Positions 35,501-44,425 of a stretch of 64,000 nucleotides of DNA are shown here, piece by piece (position 1 is the stretch's first letter; the number at the start of each line of letters is the position of its first letter). The DNA is taken from assembly GCF_009687865.1 (NCBI RefSeq), contig NZ_BLAE01000068.1, positions 1-64,000 on the forward strand, read 5' to 3'. The notes below the pieces were generated by a model. That model did no database searches. It saw nothing but the letters and a program-made list of their open reading frames with translations, and was not told where the DNA came from. The translations under genes and the position numbers were made by a program. This stretch comes from Acrocarpospora macrocephala (GTDB lineage: Bacteria > Actinomycetota > Actinomycetes > Streptosporangiales > Streptosporangiaceae).

Positions 35501-36858
35501 CAGGTCCTCCCAAGGGTGCGCTGCGCGACGGCGAAGGCGGCGTTGGCCGCAGGCACGCCGCAGTAGACGGCGGTCTGCAGCAGGACTTCCTTGATCTCGT
35601 CCGGGGTGAGGCCGTTGCGGAGCGCGGCGCGCACGTGCATGGCCAGCTCGTCCAGGTGGCCGCCCGCGACCAGCGCGGTGAGCGTGACGCAGCTGCGGGT
35701 GCGCCGGTCCAGGCCCGGGCGGGTCCAGATCTCGCCCCAGGCGTAGCGGGTGATGAAGTCCTGGAAGTCGGCGGTGAAATCGGTGGTGTTGGCGATGGCC
35801 CGATCCACATGCTCATCGCCGAGTACGGCCCGCCGCACGCTCATCCCATCCGGCGCGGGCAGGTGGCTTCGCAGGGCGGCCAGCACGGATTCCGGCCGTT
35901 CGACGCCGGCCAAGTGGGCGGCGTGGGCGATCTCCACCAGGGTGGCGCCGGGGATGCCGTCGGCGAGTTCACGGGCGACGGCGGGCGGGGCGGCGGGGTC
36001 CTCCCGCCCGGCGACGATCAGCGTGGGCGCGGTGATCCTGGTCAGCTCCGCGCGCAGGTCGTAACCGGAGAGTGCGTCACAGCAGGCCGCGTAGCCCTCG
36101 GGGTCGGCGGCGGCCAGATCGGCGGCCATCCGCTCAGCCGCGGGCGTCCGCGCTCCCGCTGCCGTGAACCACCGGCCGAGCGCTATCTCGGCGAGCGGCG
36201 CCGTTCCTTGGGCGCGGACCAGGGCGGCCCGCTCCCGCCAGGCTTCCGGCTCGCCGAACCGGGCGGCCGAACACACCATGGCCAGCGATTCGACCCGCTC
36301 GGGATGGTGTACGGCCAGCCAGGCCCCGATCGCGCCGCCCAGCGAGATCCCCGCGTAGTGGAAACGCCCTACACCCAGCGAGTCCGCCAGATCGAGCACA
36401 CGCCCGGCGAGTTCGTCCATCGACGAAAGCTCTTCGACGGAGGACGCCCCATGCCCGGGAAGGTCGAAGCGGACGACCTTGAACTGGCGTGCCAGCGCGG
36501 CCGCCTGCGGTTCCCACACGGCCAGCGAGGTCCCGAGTGAAGGACCGAGCATCAGGACCGGAGCGTCGGCGGAGCCGTCGATCCGATGATTGAGCACGGC
36601 CCGGGGACGAGGGGCCGGAGGTTGACCCGCAATGCGGGGGTTCGATGTGCTCGGCCGCTCAGGCACTGCCGCCCCTGGAAGGTCGTTCCCGTCCGCCGCC
36701 TGGTCAGGCGTGGCCATTCCCAGAAAGCCGGGTCCGTTCCAGCCCGCCGCCTGGTCAGGCATGCCCATTCCCGGAAAGCCGGATCTGTTACCGCCCGGCT
36801 GGTCAGGCATGCCCATTCCCGGAAAGCCGGATCCGTTTCCGCCCGGCTGGTCAGGCAT
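35500..36858 (-). CDS. pcaL: Fused 3-oxoadipate enol-lactonase / 4-carboxymuconolactone decarboxylase
   Basis: 452 residues, two enzymes in one chain. The PcaD-like alpha/beta hydrolase (about 85-340) has the nucleophile GISLGG (Ser172) and a C-terminal HAAHLAGVE His. The PcaC-like decarboxylase (about 345-452) has TRYAWGEIWTRPGLDRRTRS and HVRAALRNGLTPDEIKEVLL. It decarboxylates 4-carboxymuconolactone and hydrolyses the enol-lactone to 3-oxoadipate. The first 70 residues are odd: three tandem copies of an MPDQ..G.NG.GFPGMG unit and a decayed fourth. The ATG overlaps the pcaB stop by 8 bases, so the repeats are probably translated, although internal ATGs begin units two and three. Confidence 0.94.
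   Translation of the reverse strand: MPDQPGGNGSGFPGMGMPDQPGGNRSGFPGMGMPDQAAGWNGPGFLGMATPDQAADGNDLPGAAVPERPSTSNPRIAGQPPAPRPRAVLNHRIDGSADAPVLMLGPSLGTSLAVWEPQAAALARQFKVVRFDLPGHGASSVEELSSMDELAGRVLDLADSLGVGRFHYAGISLGGAIGAWLAVHHPERVESLAMVCSAARFGEPEAWRERAALVRAQGTAPLAEIALGRWFTAAGARTPAAERMAADLAAADPEGYAACCDALSGYDLRAELTRITAPTLIVAGREDPAAPPAVARELADGIPGATLVEIAHAAHLAGVERPESVLAALRSHLPAPDGMSVRRAVLGDEHVDRAIANTTDFTADFQDFITRYAWGEIWTRPGLDRRTRSCVTLTALVAGGHLDELAMHVRAALRNGLTPDEIKEVLLQTAVYCGVPAANAAFAVAQRTLGRT
36712..36858 (-). repeat. In-frame 48-bp minisatellite at the pcaL start
   Basis: Units 36811-36858 and 36763-36810 are nearly identical 48-mers (16 codons each). The third, 36712-36762, is 51 bases and more diverged, and a decayed fourth follows. 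Each of the first three units begins with ATGCCTGACCAG or a close variant, giving alternative in-frame starts. Confidence 0.9.
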
Positions 36859-38194
36859 CGTGATCGCCTGCGGGTCGTCGGGTGAGCGCCCGGTCCGTCA
36901 AGGCCGGGGCCGAACCGAGATAAGTGGCCGGGTCGAAGAGTTCGTCCAGGTCGGTGATGTTCAGGTCGCCCGGGGCGAGCTCCCTGAGGATCGCCTGCCG
37001 GAGGGTGATGCCCTCGGCGATGACCCGGTGGGAGGCGCGTTCCATGAGGGCGCGGGCCTCGCGGCGGCCCAGTGTGGGGGTCAGGGCAACGCTGAGGCGT
37101 TCGGCGACGAGCATGCCGCGGGTCAGGTCGAGGTTGACGCGCATGCGGCCGGGGTCCACCCGGAGGCCTTCCGCGAGGGTGGCGGCGTGGGCGGCTGAGC
37201 CTCCGGCGTGGCGGAGCAGGTCGCGCAGGGGGGACCATTCGGCGTGCCAGGCCCCGGAGGGGCGTTCGTCCTCGGCGGCGAGCGAGCCGTACAGGATGGC
37301 GAGGAGGGACGGTGTGGTGCGGGCGGCGGCGGCGATCAGGGTCGCGCCGACGGGGTTGCTCTTGTGCGGCAGCGCCGAGGAGCCGCCGCCGGTGCCTTCG
37401 GCCACTTCGGCGATCTCGGTTCGGGACAGGACCAGGACGTCCGCGGCCATCTTGCCGAGCGCCCCGGCGGTGAACGCGAGCGCGGAGCCGAGATCCACGA
37501 CGGGGGTGCGCAGCGTGTGCCAGGGCAGCCGCGGCTCGGCCAGGCCGAGTTCCCTGGCGAATCCGGCGAGCAGCCGCCGCCCGACCACGCGGGGGATGAA
37601 CGCCGCCATCGTCCCGGCGGCCCCGCCCAGCTGGGCGGGGAGGACCACGGCGGTCAGGCGGTCGCGGGCGTCCAGCACCAGATCCCGCCAGCCCGCCGCC
37701 TTCAGCCCGAAGGTGGTCGGCACCGCGTGCTGGGTCAGGGTACGGCCCGCCATCGGCGTGTCCCGATGCGCGGCCGCGAGGCGGGCCAGCGCGACGGCCA
37801 CCCGATCGAGGTCGGCGATGATCGTGTCCCGCACGCGCCCGGCCACCAGCATGAACGCGGTGTCCATGATGTCCTGGCTTGTCGCCCCCAGGTGGGCGTC
37901 GGGCGCGCGCTGGGTGAGGGATTTGACCAGGGGAATCACTGGATTTCCGCCGGATCTCGCGAGCAGCGCGAGGGTCCGCGTGCCCTCCCGGGCCAGCGCG
38001 TCGGCGGCCCCCATGACGTCCTTGACCGCGCCCTCCGGGATCAGCCCCTCCGCCGCCTGAGCCCGGGCCAGGGCGACCTCCGCGTCCAGCAGGGCGCGCA
38101 GGAAGGCGAGGTCGCCGGTGGCGGCCTCCGCCGGGGAGCCCGCCCAGATCGGAGCGATAAGTCCGGCGTCAGGCGAAAAATCATCGGAATTCAA
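36851..38194 (-). CDS. pcaB: 3-carboxy-cis,cis-muconate cycloisomerase
   Basis: 447-residue member of the fumarase/aspartase superfamily that lactonises 3-carboxymuconate to 4-carboxymuconolactone. The signature GGSSALPHKSNPVGATLIAA carries the catalytic-loop serines. HLGATSQDIMDTAFMLVAGR and GRTLTQHAVPTTFGLKAAGW are the other conserved regions. The TTG at 38194, 14 bases inside pcaG, gives the expected N-terminus NSDDFSPDAGLIAPIWAGS with GGGAG upstream; longer starts add sequence that only shadows pcaG. Confidence 0.93.
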   Translation of the reverse strand: MNSDDFSPDAGLIAPIWAGSPAEAATGDLAFLRALLDAEVALARAQAAEGLIPEGAVKDVMGAADALAREGTRTLALLARSGGNPVIPLVKSLTQRAPDAHLGATSQDIMDTAFMLVAGRVRDTIIADLDRVAVALARLAAAHRDTPMAGRTLTQHAVPTTFGLKAAGWRDLVLDARDRLTAVVLPAQLGGAAGTMAAFIPRVVGRRLLAGFARELGLAEPRLPWHTLRTPVVDLGSALAFTAGALGKMAADVLVLSRTEIAEVAEGTGGGSSALPHKSNPVGATLIAAAARTTPSLLAILYGSLAAEDERPSGAWHAEWSPLRDLLRHAGGSAAHAATLAEGLRVDPGRMRVNLDLTRGMLVAERLSVALTPTLGRREARALMERASHRVIAEGITLRQAILRELAPGDLNITDLDELFDPATYLGSAPALTDRALTRRPAGDHDA

Positions 38195-38744
38195 GAAAGA
38201 CCGTCTCCCGATCACCTTGGAGGTGAATGTCGATACGGTGTGCGCCGCCGGGTTCCGCCACGGCCACCAGGGTGGCGCGGCGGCCGGGTTCGAGCGAGGC
38301 CAGCAGCGGGTCGGCCGCGCTGTCTTCAAAATAGATCCGCGTGTACAGATGCCGCAGCAACCCGCGCGCGAACACGCACACCGAAATATACGGAACCCGC
38401 CCGGGCCCGGTGGCTCCCGGCGGCAACGTCCGTATCGCCCAGTGCCCGTCGGCGTCGGTCGCCACCCGGGCAAAGCCGGTGAACCGCACGCCGTCCCGCC
38501 CGGGAAACGACCCGTTCACGTGATCGCGCCGCATCGAGCCGGGCTGGCCGTCCAGCCCGCCGGAGGGATCGGCCTGCCAGAACTCCAGGAGCGCGTCGGG
38601 CACGGGATCCCCCGCGCCGTCGTACACGAAACCGCGTATCACCACGGCGTCCGGGTGCCCGGCCGGGGCCAGGTCTCCCCCGCCCGCCTGCGGCAACGCG
38701 TACCCGAAGAAGGGACCCACCGTCTGCGAGGGTGTCGGCTTCAT
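38181..38744 (-). CDS. pcaG: Protocatechuate 3,4-dioxygenase alpha subunit
   Basis: 187 residues. TPSQTVGPFFGYALPQ is the typical opening, and VPDALLEFWQADPSG and FTGFARVATDADGHWAIRTL show the intradiol-dioxygenase beta-sandwich. The iron ligands are on the partner subunit, so this chain is structural and shapes the active site. The ATG at 38744 overlaps the pcaH stop (ATGA). Confidence 0.95.
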   Translation of the reverse strand: MKPTPSQTVGPFFGYALPQAGGGDLAPAGHPDAVVIRGFVYDGAGDPVPDALLEFWQADPSGGLDGQPGSMRRDHVNGSFPGRDGVRFTGFARVATDADGHWAIRTLPPGATGPGRVPYISVCVFARGLLRHLYTRIYFEDSAADPLLASLEPGRRATLVAVAEPGGAHRIDIHLQGDRETVFLEFR

Positions 38745-39502
38745 CGGCCTTCCTCCATCCACGTCGCCGAAGGGCCGTCGAGCACGATGTCCCACCGGTA
38801 TCCGAGGGACAGTTCCGGGCTGGACAGATCATGATCGTACGTGGCGATCATGCGCTGCCGGGCGGCCTCGCTGGGCACCGAGTTGAAAATCGGGTCGTGG
38901 CGGAAGAGCGGGTCGTTGGGGAAGTACATCTGGGTGACCAGCCGCTGGGCGAAAGCCGTACCGAATATGGAGAAGTGGATGTGGGCGGGCCGCCACGCGT
39001 TGAGGTGGTTGCGCCAGGGGTAGGCGCCGGGCTTGATGGTGGTGAAGGAGTAGCGGCCCTCGTCGTCGGTGAGGCAGCGGCCGGTGCCGGTGAAGTTGGG
39101 GTCCAGGGGGGCGGGGTGCTGGTCGCGGTGGTGGGCGTAGCGGCCGGCGGCGTTGGCCTGCCAGACCTCCACCAGCTGGCGGCGCACCGGCCTGCCGTCC
39201 CGGTCGAGGACCCGGCCGGTGAGGGTGATGCGCTCGCCGAGCGGCTCGCCCAGGCCGTGGCGGGTGAGGTCGCGGTCGAGTTCGGTGACGTCGGTGACGC
39301 CGAAGACCGGGCCGCGGAGTTCGGTGTCGGCCTGCTCGGTGAGGATCAGCGGCTGGTGCGGGTGGCGGAGCACGGTGCTGCGGTAGGGCTTGTAGTCGCG
39401 CAAGGGCTGCTCGGGCTCCGGCTCACCCCCGGCGACCGCCTTCGCCACGGCGGTGCTGATATCGGCGATCTCGCGGTCGATATCGGCCTGGGTGTCAGGC
39501 AT
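38741..39502 (-). CDS. pcaH: Protocatechuate 3,4-dioxygenase beta subunit
   Basis: 253 residues; the catalytic Fe(III) subunit that cleaves protocatechuate between its hydroxyls to 3-carboxy-cis,cis-muconate. The family motif LTGRVLDRDGRPVRRQLVEV is followed by NAAGRYAHHRDQ (first Tyr ligand), KPGAYPWRNHLNAWRPAHIH (second Tyr and the His-x-His pair). GAGGAG is six bases before the ATG at 39502, which lies inside the last codons of pcaJ (8-base overlap). Confidence 0.95.
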   Translation of the reverse strand: MPDTQADIDREIADISTAVAKAVAGGEPEPEQPLRDYKPYRSTVLRHPHQPLILTEQADTELRGPVFGVTDVTELDRDLTRHGLGEPLGERITLTGRVLDRDGRPVRRQLVEVWQANAAGRYAHHRDQHPAPLDPNFTGTGRCLTDDEGRYSFTTIKPGAYPWRNHLNAWRPAHIHFSIFGTAFAQRLVTQMYFPNDPLFRHDPIFNSVPSEAARQRMIATYDHDLSSPELSLGYRWDIVLDGPSATWMEEGR

Positions 39503-40256
39503 CTGAGGCTCCTCGATCGGATAGTTCACGGAGTGCGGCGAGTTCCATGGAGGTCGGCGGCCCGGTCACGCCGACGTCGGGCGCGACGCGGAGTTTCCAG
39601 CCGGTGGCCTCGCACACCTGCTCCACCGACACGCCCGGATGCAGTTCGGTCAGGACGAGCTCGGCCGTGTCCGGGTCGGGCCGCAGCACGCCGAGGTCGG
39701 TGATGACCGCGACGGGGCCCGCGCCGGGCAGGCCGAGCCTGGCGCGATCCCCCGGCCCTGAGCCGTGGCCCACCGTGGTGACGAAGTCCAGCCGCTCGAC
39801 CATGTTGCGGCGTGAGTGGCGCAGCACCATCAGGACCTTCCCGCAGCTGGCCGCGATCTCCGGGGCTCCCCCGGCGCCGGGCAGGCGGCCCTCGGGGCGG
39901 CCGGGGCCGCGGTCGATCACCGTGGTGTTGATGTTGGCGTAACGGTCGACCTGGGCGGCGCCGAGGAACCCGACGTCGATGCGCCCGGCCTGGAGCCAGT
40001 AGTTGAAGATCTCCGGCACCGAGACGACCGCGTCGGCGGTGTCGGCCAGCTCGCCGTCGCCGATGGACAGCGGCAGCCGGGACGGCTTGGAGCCGAGCGT
40101 GCCGGACTCGTAGATCAGTACGAGGCCGGGCTCGATGGTCCGGCGGGCCAGGTTGGCGGCGGCGCTGGGCAGGCCGATGCCGACGAAGCAGGTGCGCGCC
40201 CCGGCCAGCGCGCGGGCCGCGTTGACCGTCATCAGCTCATCGGAGGTCCAGCTCAC
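39495..40256 (-). CDS. pcaJ: 3-oxoadipate CoA-transferase, beta subunit
   Basis: 253 residues, GTG start at 40256 overlapping the pcaI stop (GTGA). GLVLIYESGTLGSKPS contains the candidate catalytic Glu of family I CoA-transferases, and VDVGFLGAAQ-like and VTTVGHGSGPGDR segments follow. With PcaI it moves CoA from succinyl-CoA to 3-oxoadipate. VITDLGVLRPDPDTAELVLT and a C-terminal LHPGVSVEQVCEATGW are standard for the subunit. Confidence 0.93.
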   Translation of the reverse strand: MSWTSDELMTVNAARALAGARTCFVGIGLPSAAANLARRTIEPGLVLIYESGTLGSKPSRLPLSIGDGELADTADAVVSVPEIFNYWLQAGRIDVGFLGAAQVDRYANINTTVIDRGPGRPEGRLPGAGGAPEIAASCGKVLMVLRHSRRNMVERLDFVTTVGHGSGPGDRARLGLPGAGPVAVITDLGVLRPDPDTAELVLTELHPGVSVEQVCEATGWKLRVAPDVGVTGPPTSMELAALRELSDRGASDA

Positions 40257-41062
40257 GCCGCCTCCAGGACGTGCGCGCGCATCCAGGCCAGGAAGGTGTC
40301 CCGATCCCTGGAGATGGGATCCCAGGCTTGGTAGAAGTCGTTGTCGCGGACGGTGTATCCCGCCGTGTACGACGGGTGCGCGCCGTTCGGGGCGACCGCG
40401 ATCGCGTGCACCGACCAGGACGGCAGCACGACCGCGCCGGGCCGGGGATCGAGCGCGTCCACGATCTCCTCGACCGTCACCAACACCCGCTCGGCGGCCA
40501 GCGCGGCCTCCTTCTGCACCCCGACCAGGCCCCACAGCTGCACGTTCCCGGCCCGGTCGGCCCGCTGCGCGTGGATCACGGTGACGTTGGGGTTGACGGC
40601 GGCCACGGCCGCCAGCTCCTCGCCGGTGAACGGGCAGCGCACGGTGGAGATGGTGGGCGAACGGCCCGGCAGGTCGCTGCCGCGATAGCCGCGCAGCACC
40701 GCGAACGGCAGCCTCGACGCCCCGGCGACGTAGCGGTTGGCCATCCCGGCGTGGCTGTGCTCGTCGAGTTCGAGCGGCCGCGGCCAGCCGTTCTCGACCG
40801 CGTCGCGGAAGCGGTGCAGCGAGCCGACGCCCGGGTTGCCGCCCCAGGAGAAGACCAGCTTGCGGGCCGCGCCCATGCCGATCAGCTGGTCGTAGATCAC
40901 GTCGGGGGTCATCCGGACCAGGGTCAGGTCGGTGATGCCCTGCCGGATCACCTCGTGCGCGGCGGCGAACGGGATCAGATGCGTGAACCCCTCCATCGCC
41001 ACCGTGTCCCCGGGGCGGACGAGGGCGGCGACCGCCTCCCGCAAGCTCAGGATTTCCGCCAT
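40253..41062 (-). CDS. pcaI: 3-oxoadipate CoA-transferase, alpha subunit
   Basis: 269 residues, first gene of the pca operon. LVRPGDTVAMEGFTHLIPFA and LVFSWGGNPGVGSLHRFRDA are family I CoA-transferase alpha motifs; NPNVTVIHAQRADRAGNVQL carries the GNV signature. The ATG at 41062 is 75 bp from the regulator's start. The thiolase that completes the pathway (pcaF) is not in this window. Confidence 0.93.
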   Translation of the reverse strand: MAEILSLREAVAALVRPGDTVAMEGFTHLIPFAAAHEVIRQGITDLTLVRMTPDVIYDQLIGMGAARKLVFSWGGNPGVGSLHRFRDAVENGWPRPLELDEHSHAGMANRYVAGASRLPFAVLRGYRGSDLPGRSPTISTVRCPFTGEELAAVAAVNPNVTVIHAQRADRAGNVQLWGLVGVQKEAALAAERVLVTVEEIVDALDPRPGAVVLPSWSVHAIAVAPNGAHPSYTAGYTVRDNDFYQAWDPISRDRDTFLAWMRAHVLEAA

Positions 41063-41072
41063 GTCCCCTTCT

Positions 41073-41097
41073 GTTCGCCTGATGAACTAATGTTCAT
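41073..41097. promoter_or_regulatory. Pca operator between pcaI and the IclR regulator
   Basis: ATGAAC-N4-GTTCAT (41082-41097) is a perfect palindrome, and a further GTTC half-site at 41073 makes GTTC-N7-GAAC with its left arm. Three half-sites in this arrangement resemble known IclR-type PcaU/PcaR sites. It probably covers both divergent promoters. Confidence 0.75.
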
Positions 41098-41137
41098 AAT
41101 TGATGACCGACAGGAGTCTCCCCCTGGGACAGGACAC

Positions 41138-42733
41138 ATGTCAATGACGCACGAGGGCCGGGTCGGCCCGCTGGAGCGCGGGCTGGCGGTCCTGCGGGCC
41201 ATGTCCGAGATGGCCGACATGGCGGATGTGGACGCCATCCGGCCCAGTGATCTGACCCGGCGTACCGGCCTGGCCCGCTCGACGGTGGACCGGGTGCTGG
41301 CGACCCTGGTCCGGCTCGGGTATGTCCGGGAATCCGATCGGGCGGTACGGCTCGCGCCGCGCCTGATGGAGCTGGGCAACGCGTACCTGGCCGGAAGCGG
41401 CATCCCGGAGGCGCTGGGGCCGCTGGCCGAACGTCTGGCGGACGAGTTCGACGAGTCGGTCTCGGTGGCCGTGCCGGACGGGGCCGGGGTGCGCTTCGTC
41501 ACGCAGATCACCCGGCGGCGGACCATGTCGCTGGCGTTCCGGATCGGCGACCTGCTTCCGGCGGAACGCTGCGCTCCCGGAGCCCTGTTCGCGGCGGGCT
41601 GGACGGCCGGGGACTGGGCGCGCTGGCGGTGTGCGGGCGGTCTGGCCACGGCCGTGCCGCGCGATCCGGGCGCCGAGGACGATTTCCGTCGCCGGGCGCG
41701 GGCGGCGGGTGGCGGCTGGGCGGAGGACGATCAGCTCATCGAGCCGGGCCTGATCGCGGTCGCGGTTCCGGTGCGGGACGGGCGCGGGCGGCCGGTGTGC
41801 GCGATCAGCGTGGTGAGTCACACCAGCAGGCACTCGATCGGCTCGCTGGCCGGGCACGTGCTGCCGCGGTTGCGGGCGGAGACGCCGATCCTCGATCACC
41901 GCCCGGCCGAGGCGCGGCCGCACGCCGGGGCGGCCGACTCGTCCAGGCGGGTGAAGGAGGAGGTGGGGGCGGAGTTCCTGCAGTCGCTGGCGCGCGGGCT
42001 CGGGGTGCTGGCGAGCCTGGGGCGGGCGCGCGGCGGCCTGACCCTGTCGGAGGCGGCCGAGGCCACCGGGCTGCCCCGGGCCACCGCGCGGCGGGCGCTG
42101 CTCACGCTCGCCGATCTGGGGTACGCCGGGCAGGAGGGGAGGCGGTTCGCGGCGCGGCCCCGGGTGCTGGAGCTGGGGTACGCGCGGCTGTCGTCGATGG
42201 GGTTCGGCGAGGTGGTCCTGCCCCATCTGGCGGGGTTGATGGAGGAGGTACGCGAATCGGTGTCGATGGCCGTCCTGGACGGCACCGATATCCGATATAT
42301 CGCCCGAGTTCCGGCTTATCGGATTATGAGTGTGGATATCACGGTTGGGAGTCGTCTTCCGGCGTATGCGACGTCCATGGGGCGGGTTTTGCTCGCCGAT
42401 CTCAGTTCTGGCGAGCAGGCCGGTTTGCTCGCGCGTACGCCGCCGCGGCCGCTTACCCGGCGGAGCCGTACCGACCTGGACGCGGTGCTGGCCGAGGTGG
42501 CCGCCAAGGGGTACGCGCTGGTGGATGAGGAGTTGGAGGAAGGGCTGCGTTCGCTCGCCGTACCCGTGCGTGATGCCGGTGGCCGGGTGATCGCGGCGAT
42601 CAATGTGGCCACGCACGTCGCCCGCGGAACCCCGGAGAGCACCCGCGCGGCTCTGCTCCCCGCTCTTAGCGCGACCGCCGCCCGGATCGAGGCCGACCTG
42701 GCGGTCATGCGTTCAGCTTTCCGCCTGCCGTGA
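41138..42733 (+). CDS. pcaR: Tandem (double-module) IclR-family regulator of the pca operon
   Basis: 531 residues made of two complete IclR proteins fused. Module 1 (about 1-255) has the winged helix VGPLERGLAVLRAMSEMADM to LVRLGYV and the effector domain ending at VLPRLRAE. Module 2 (about 285-531) has EFLQSLARGLGVLASLGRAR to TLADLGYA and a full effector domain with SVSMAVLDGTDIRYIARVP and SMGRVLLADLSSGEQAGLLA. IclR proteins are normally about 260 residues and dimerise, so this is a covalent pseudo-dimer. It is divergent from pcaI and likely activates the operon in response to protocatechuate or 3-oxoadipate. Confidence 0.93.
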   Translation: MSMTHEGRVGPLERGLAVLRAMSEMADMADVDAIRPSDLTRRTGLARSTVDRVLATLVRLGYVRESDRAVRLAPRLMELGNAYLAGSGIPEALGPLAERLADEFDESVSVAVPDGAGVRFVTQITRRRTMSLAFRIGDLLPAERCAPGALFAAGWTAGDWARWRCAGGLATAVPRDPGAEDDFRRRARAAGGGWAEDDQLIEPGLIAVAVPVRDGRGRPVCAISVVSHTSRHSIGSLAGHVLPRLRAETPILDHRPAEARPHAGAADSSRRVKEEVGAEFLQSLARGLGVLASLGRARGGLTLSEAAEATGLPRATARRALLTLADLGYAGQEGRRFAARPRVLELGYARLSSMGFGEVVLPHLAGLMEEVRESVSMAVLDGTDIRYIARVPAYRIMSVDITVGSRLPAYATSMGRVLLADLSSGEQAGLLARTPPRPLTRRSRTDLDAVLAEVAAKGYALVDEELEEGLRSLAVPVRDAGGRVIAAINVATHVARGTPESTRAALLPALSATAARIEADLAVMRSAFRLP

Positions 42734-42790
42734 TATTTCGCGTTTTAAGGTCACGTCGCGGGTAATGTCCGGCCACCAGATGGAGGTCGT

Positions 42791-44425
42791 ATGGGCGTGT
42801 GGGCGAGGCTGGCCGGGCGGTTCGGGTCACGAGGGCGGCGGTTACGGAAGGTGGCGAGGGAGCGGTTCGGGTGGCGGGAACTGCGGCCCGGGCAGCTGGA
42901 GGCCATGGAGCAGGTGCTGGGCGGGCGGGATGTGCTGCTGGTGATGCCCACCGGAGGTGGGAAGTCGGCGGTTTACCAGGTGCCTGCCCTACTGCTGGAC
43001 GGGCCTACCGTGGTGGTCTCGCCGCTCATCGCGCTCCAGCGGGATCAGGTGGCGAGCCTGCTGAAGGCGGACGCGGGCGGGGCGGTGGCGGTCAATTCGA
43101 CCTCGCCGGTGGCGGCGGGTCTTGATCTGGTCACGGCCGGGCGGGCCGAGTTCGTGTTCCTCTCCCCCGAGCAACTGGCCAAGCCCGAGGTGGTGGCCCG
43201 GCTCGCCAAGGTGAAACCATCCCTGATCGCCGTGGACGAGGCGCACTGCGTCTCCTCCTGGGGGCACGACTTCCGCCCCGACTATCTCCGCCTGGGGAAG
43301 GCGATCGAACTGCTCGGTCACCCTCCCGTGGTGGCGCTCACGGCCACGGCGGCGCCGAACGTGCGCGAGGAGATCATCCGATCGTTAGGCCTGAAACGAC
43401 CTAAGGAGATCGTCCGGGGGTTCGACCGGCCCAACATCCACCTGGCCGTCCGGCGCTTCGCGAAGGACGGCGACAAACGCCGGGCGCTGATCGAGCATGC
43501 CGCGACGCGGGAGGGCCTGGGGCTGGTGTACGTGGCCAGCCGCCGTGAGGCCGAGGAATACGCCGGGGCGATCGCCGCGCTCGGGCGGCGGGCGGAGCCG
43601 TACCACGCGGGGATGCGGTCGGCCGAGCGGACGCGCGTGCACGAGCTGTTCTCGGCGGGTGCGGTCGACACCGTGGTGGCCACCTCGGCGTTCGGCATGG
43701 GAATCGATCGCCACGATGTGCGGTATGTGCTGCACGCCAGTCCGCCCGAGTCGCCCGACGCGTACTACCAGGAGATCGGCCGGGCGGGGCGGGACGGCGC
43801 CGCCGCGTCGGCCGTGCTGTTCTACCGCCCGGAGGATCTCGGGCTGCGCCGGTTCCTGACCGGGGGCCGCGTCGACGCCGACCTGCTGCTCCGGGTGGCC
43901 ACCCTGGTACGGGAACACGGCGGCACCGTCCCCGCCGGCGAACTGCGCGCCCTGCTCGACATCGGCGCCTCCCGGCTGACGGCCCTGGTCAACCTGCTCG
44001 AACGCGTGAATGCCCTCACGGTCACCGCTTCCGGCGATCTCTGCAACGTGCCCGGCGGGCCGCCGCCCGAGCGGGCCGCCGCCAAAGCGGTCCAGCTGGA
44101 CGAGACGCGGCATCGCGTGGACGAATCCAGGATCGACATGATGCGCGGTTACGCGGAGACGACCGGCTGCCGGCGCCGGTTCCTGCTGGGCTACTTCGGC
44201 GAGCCGTACCAGGGGGGCTGCGGTCACTGCGACACCTGCCGGGACGATCTGCGGCCCGAACCCGGCGCGGGCCCTTTTCCGGTGCACGCCAAGGTCCAGC
44301 ACGTGCGCTGGGGCCGTGGCGTGGTGCTGAGCCGCGAGCACGACCGGATCGTCGTGCTGTTCGACTCGGTCGGGTACAAGACCCTCGCACTGGCCGCGGT
44401 CGACGGGGTACTGACCTTGATTTAG
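42791..44425 (+). CDS. recQ: RecQ-family ATP-dependent DNA helicase
   Basis: 544 residues. Motif I is LLVMPTGGGKSAVYQVPALL, motif II DEAHCVSSWGHDFRPDYLRL with the RecQ aromatic loop, motif III ALTATAAPNVREEI, and motifs V-VI VVATSAFGMGIDRHDVRYVL and YYQEIGRAGRDG. The zinc-binding domain is CRRRFLLGYFGE to CGHCDTC. It ends with a short beta domain (VQHVRWGRGVVLSREHDRIV) in place of the HRDC domain, a form common in actinomycetes. The ATG at 42791 is 57 bp after pcaR, but a shared function is unlikely. Confidence 0.94.
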   Translation: MGVWARLAGRFGSRGRRLRKVARERFGWRELRPGQLEAMEQVLGGRDVLLVMPTGGGKSAVYQVPALLLDGPTVVVSPLIALQRDQVASLLKADAGGAVAVNSTSPVAAGLDLVTAGRAEFVFLSPEQLAKPEVVARLAKVKPSLIAVDEAHCVSSWGHDFRPDYLRLGKAIELLGHPPVVALTATAAPNVREEIIRSLGLKRPKEIVRGFDRPNIHLAVRRFAKDGDKRRALIEHAATREGLGLVYVASRREAEEYAGAIAALGRRAEPYHAGMRSAERTRVHELFSAGAVDTVVATSAFGMGIDRHDVRYVLHASPPESPDAYYQEIGRAGRDGAAASAVLFYRPEDLGLRRFLTGGRVDADLLLRVATLVREHGGTVPAGELRALLDIGASRLTALVNLLERVNALTVTASGDLCNVPGGPPPERAAAKAVQLDETRHRVDESRIDMMRGYAETTGCRRRFLLGYFGEPYQGGCGHCDTCRDDLRPEPGAGPFPVHAKVQHVRWGRGVVLSREHDRIVVLFDSVGYKTLALAAVDGVLTLI

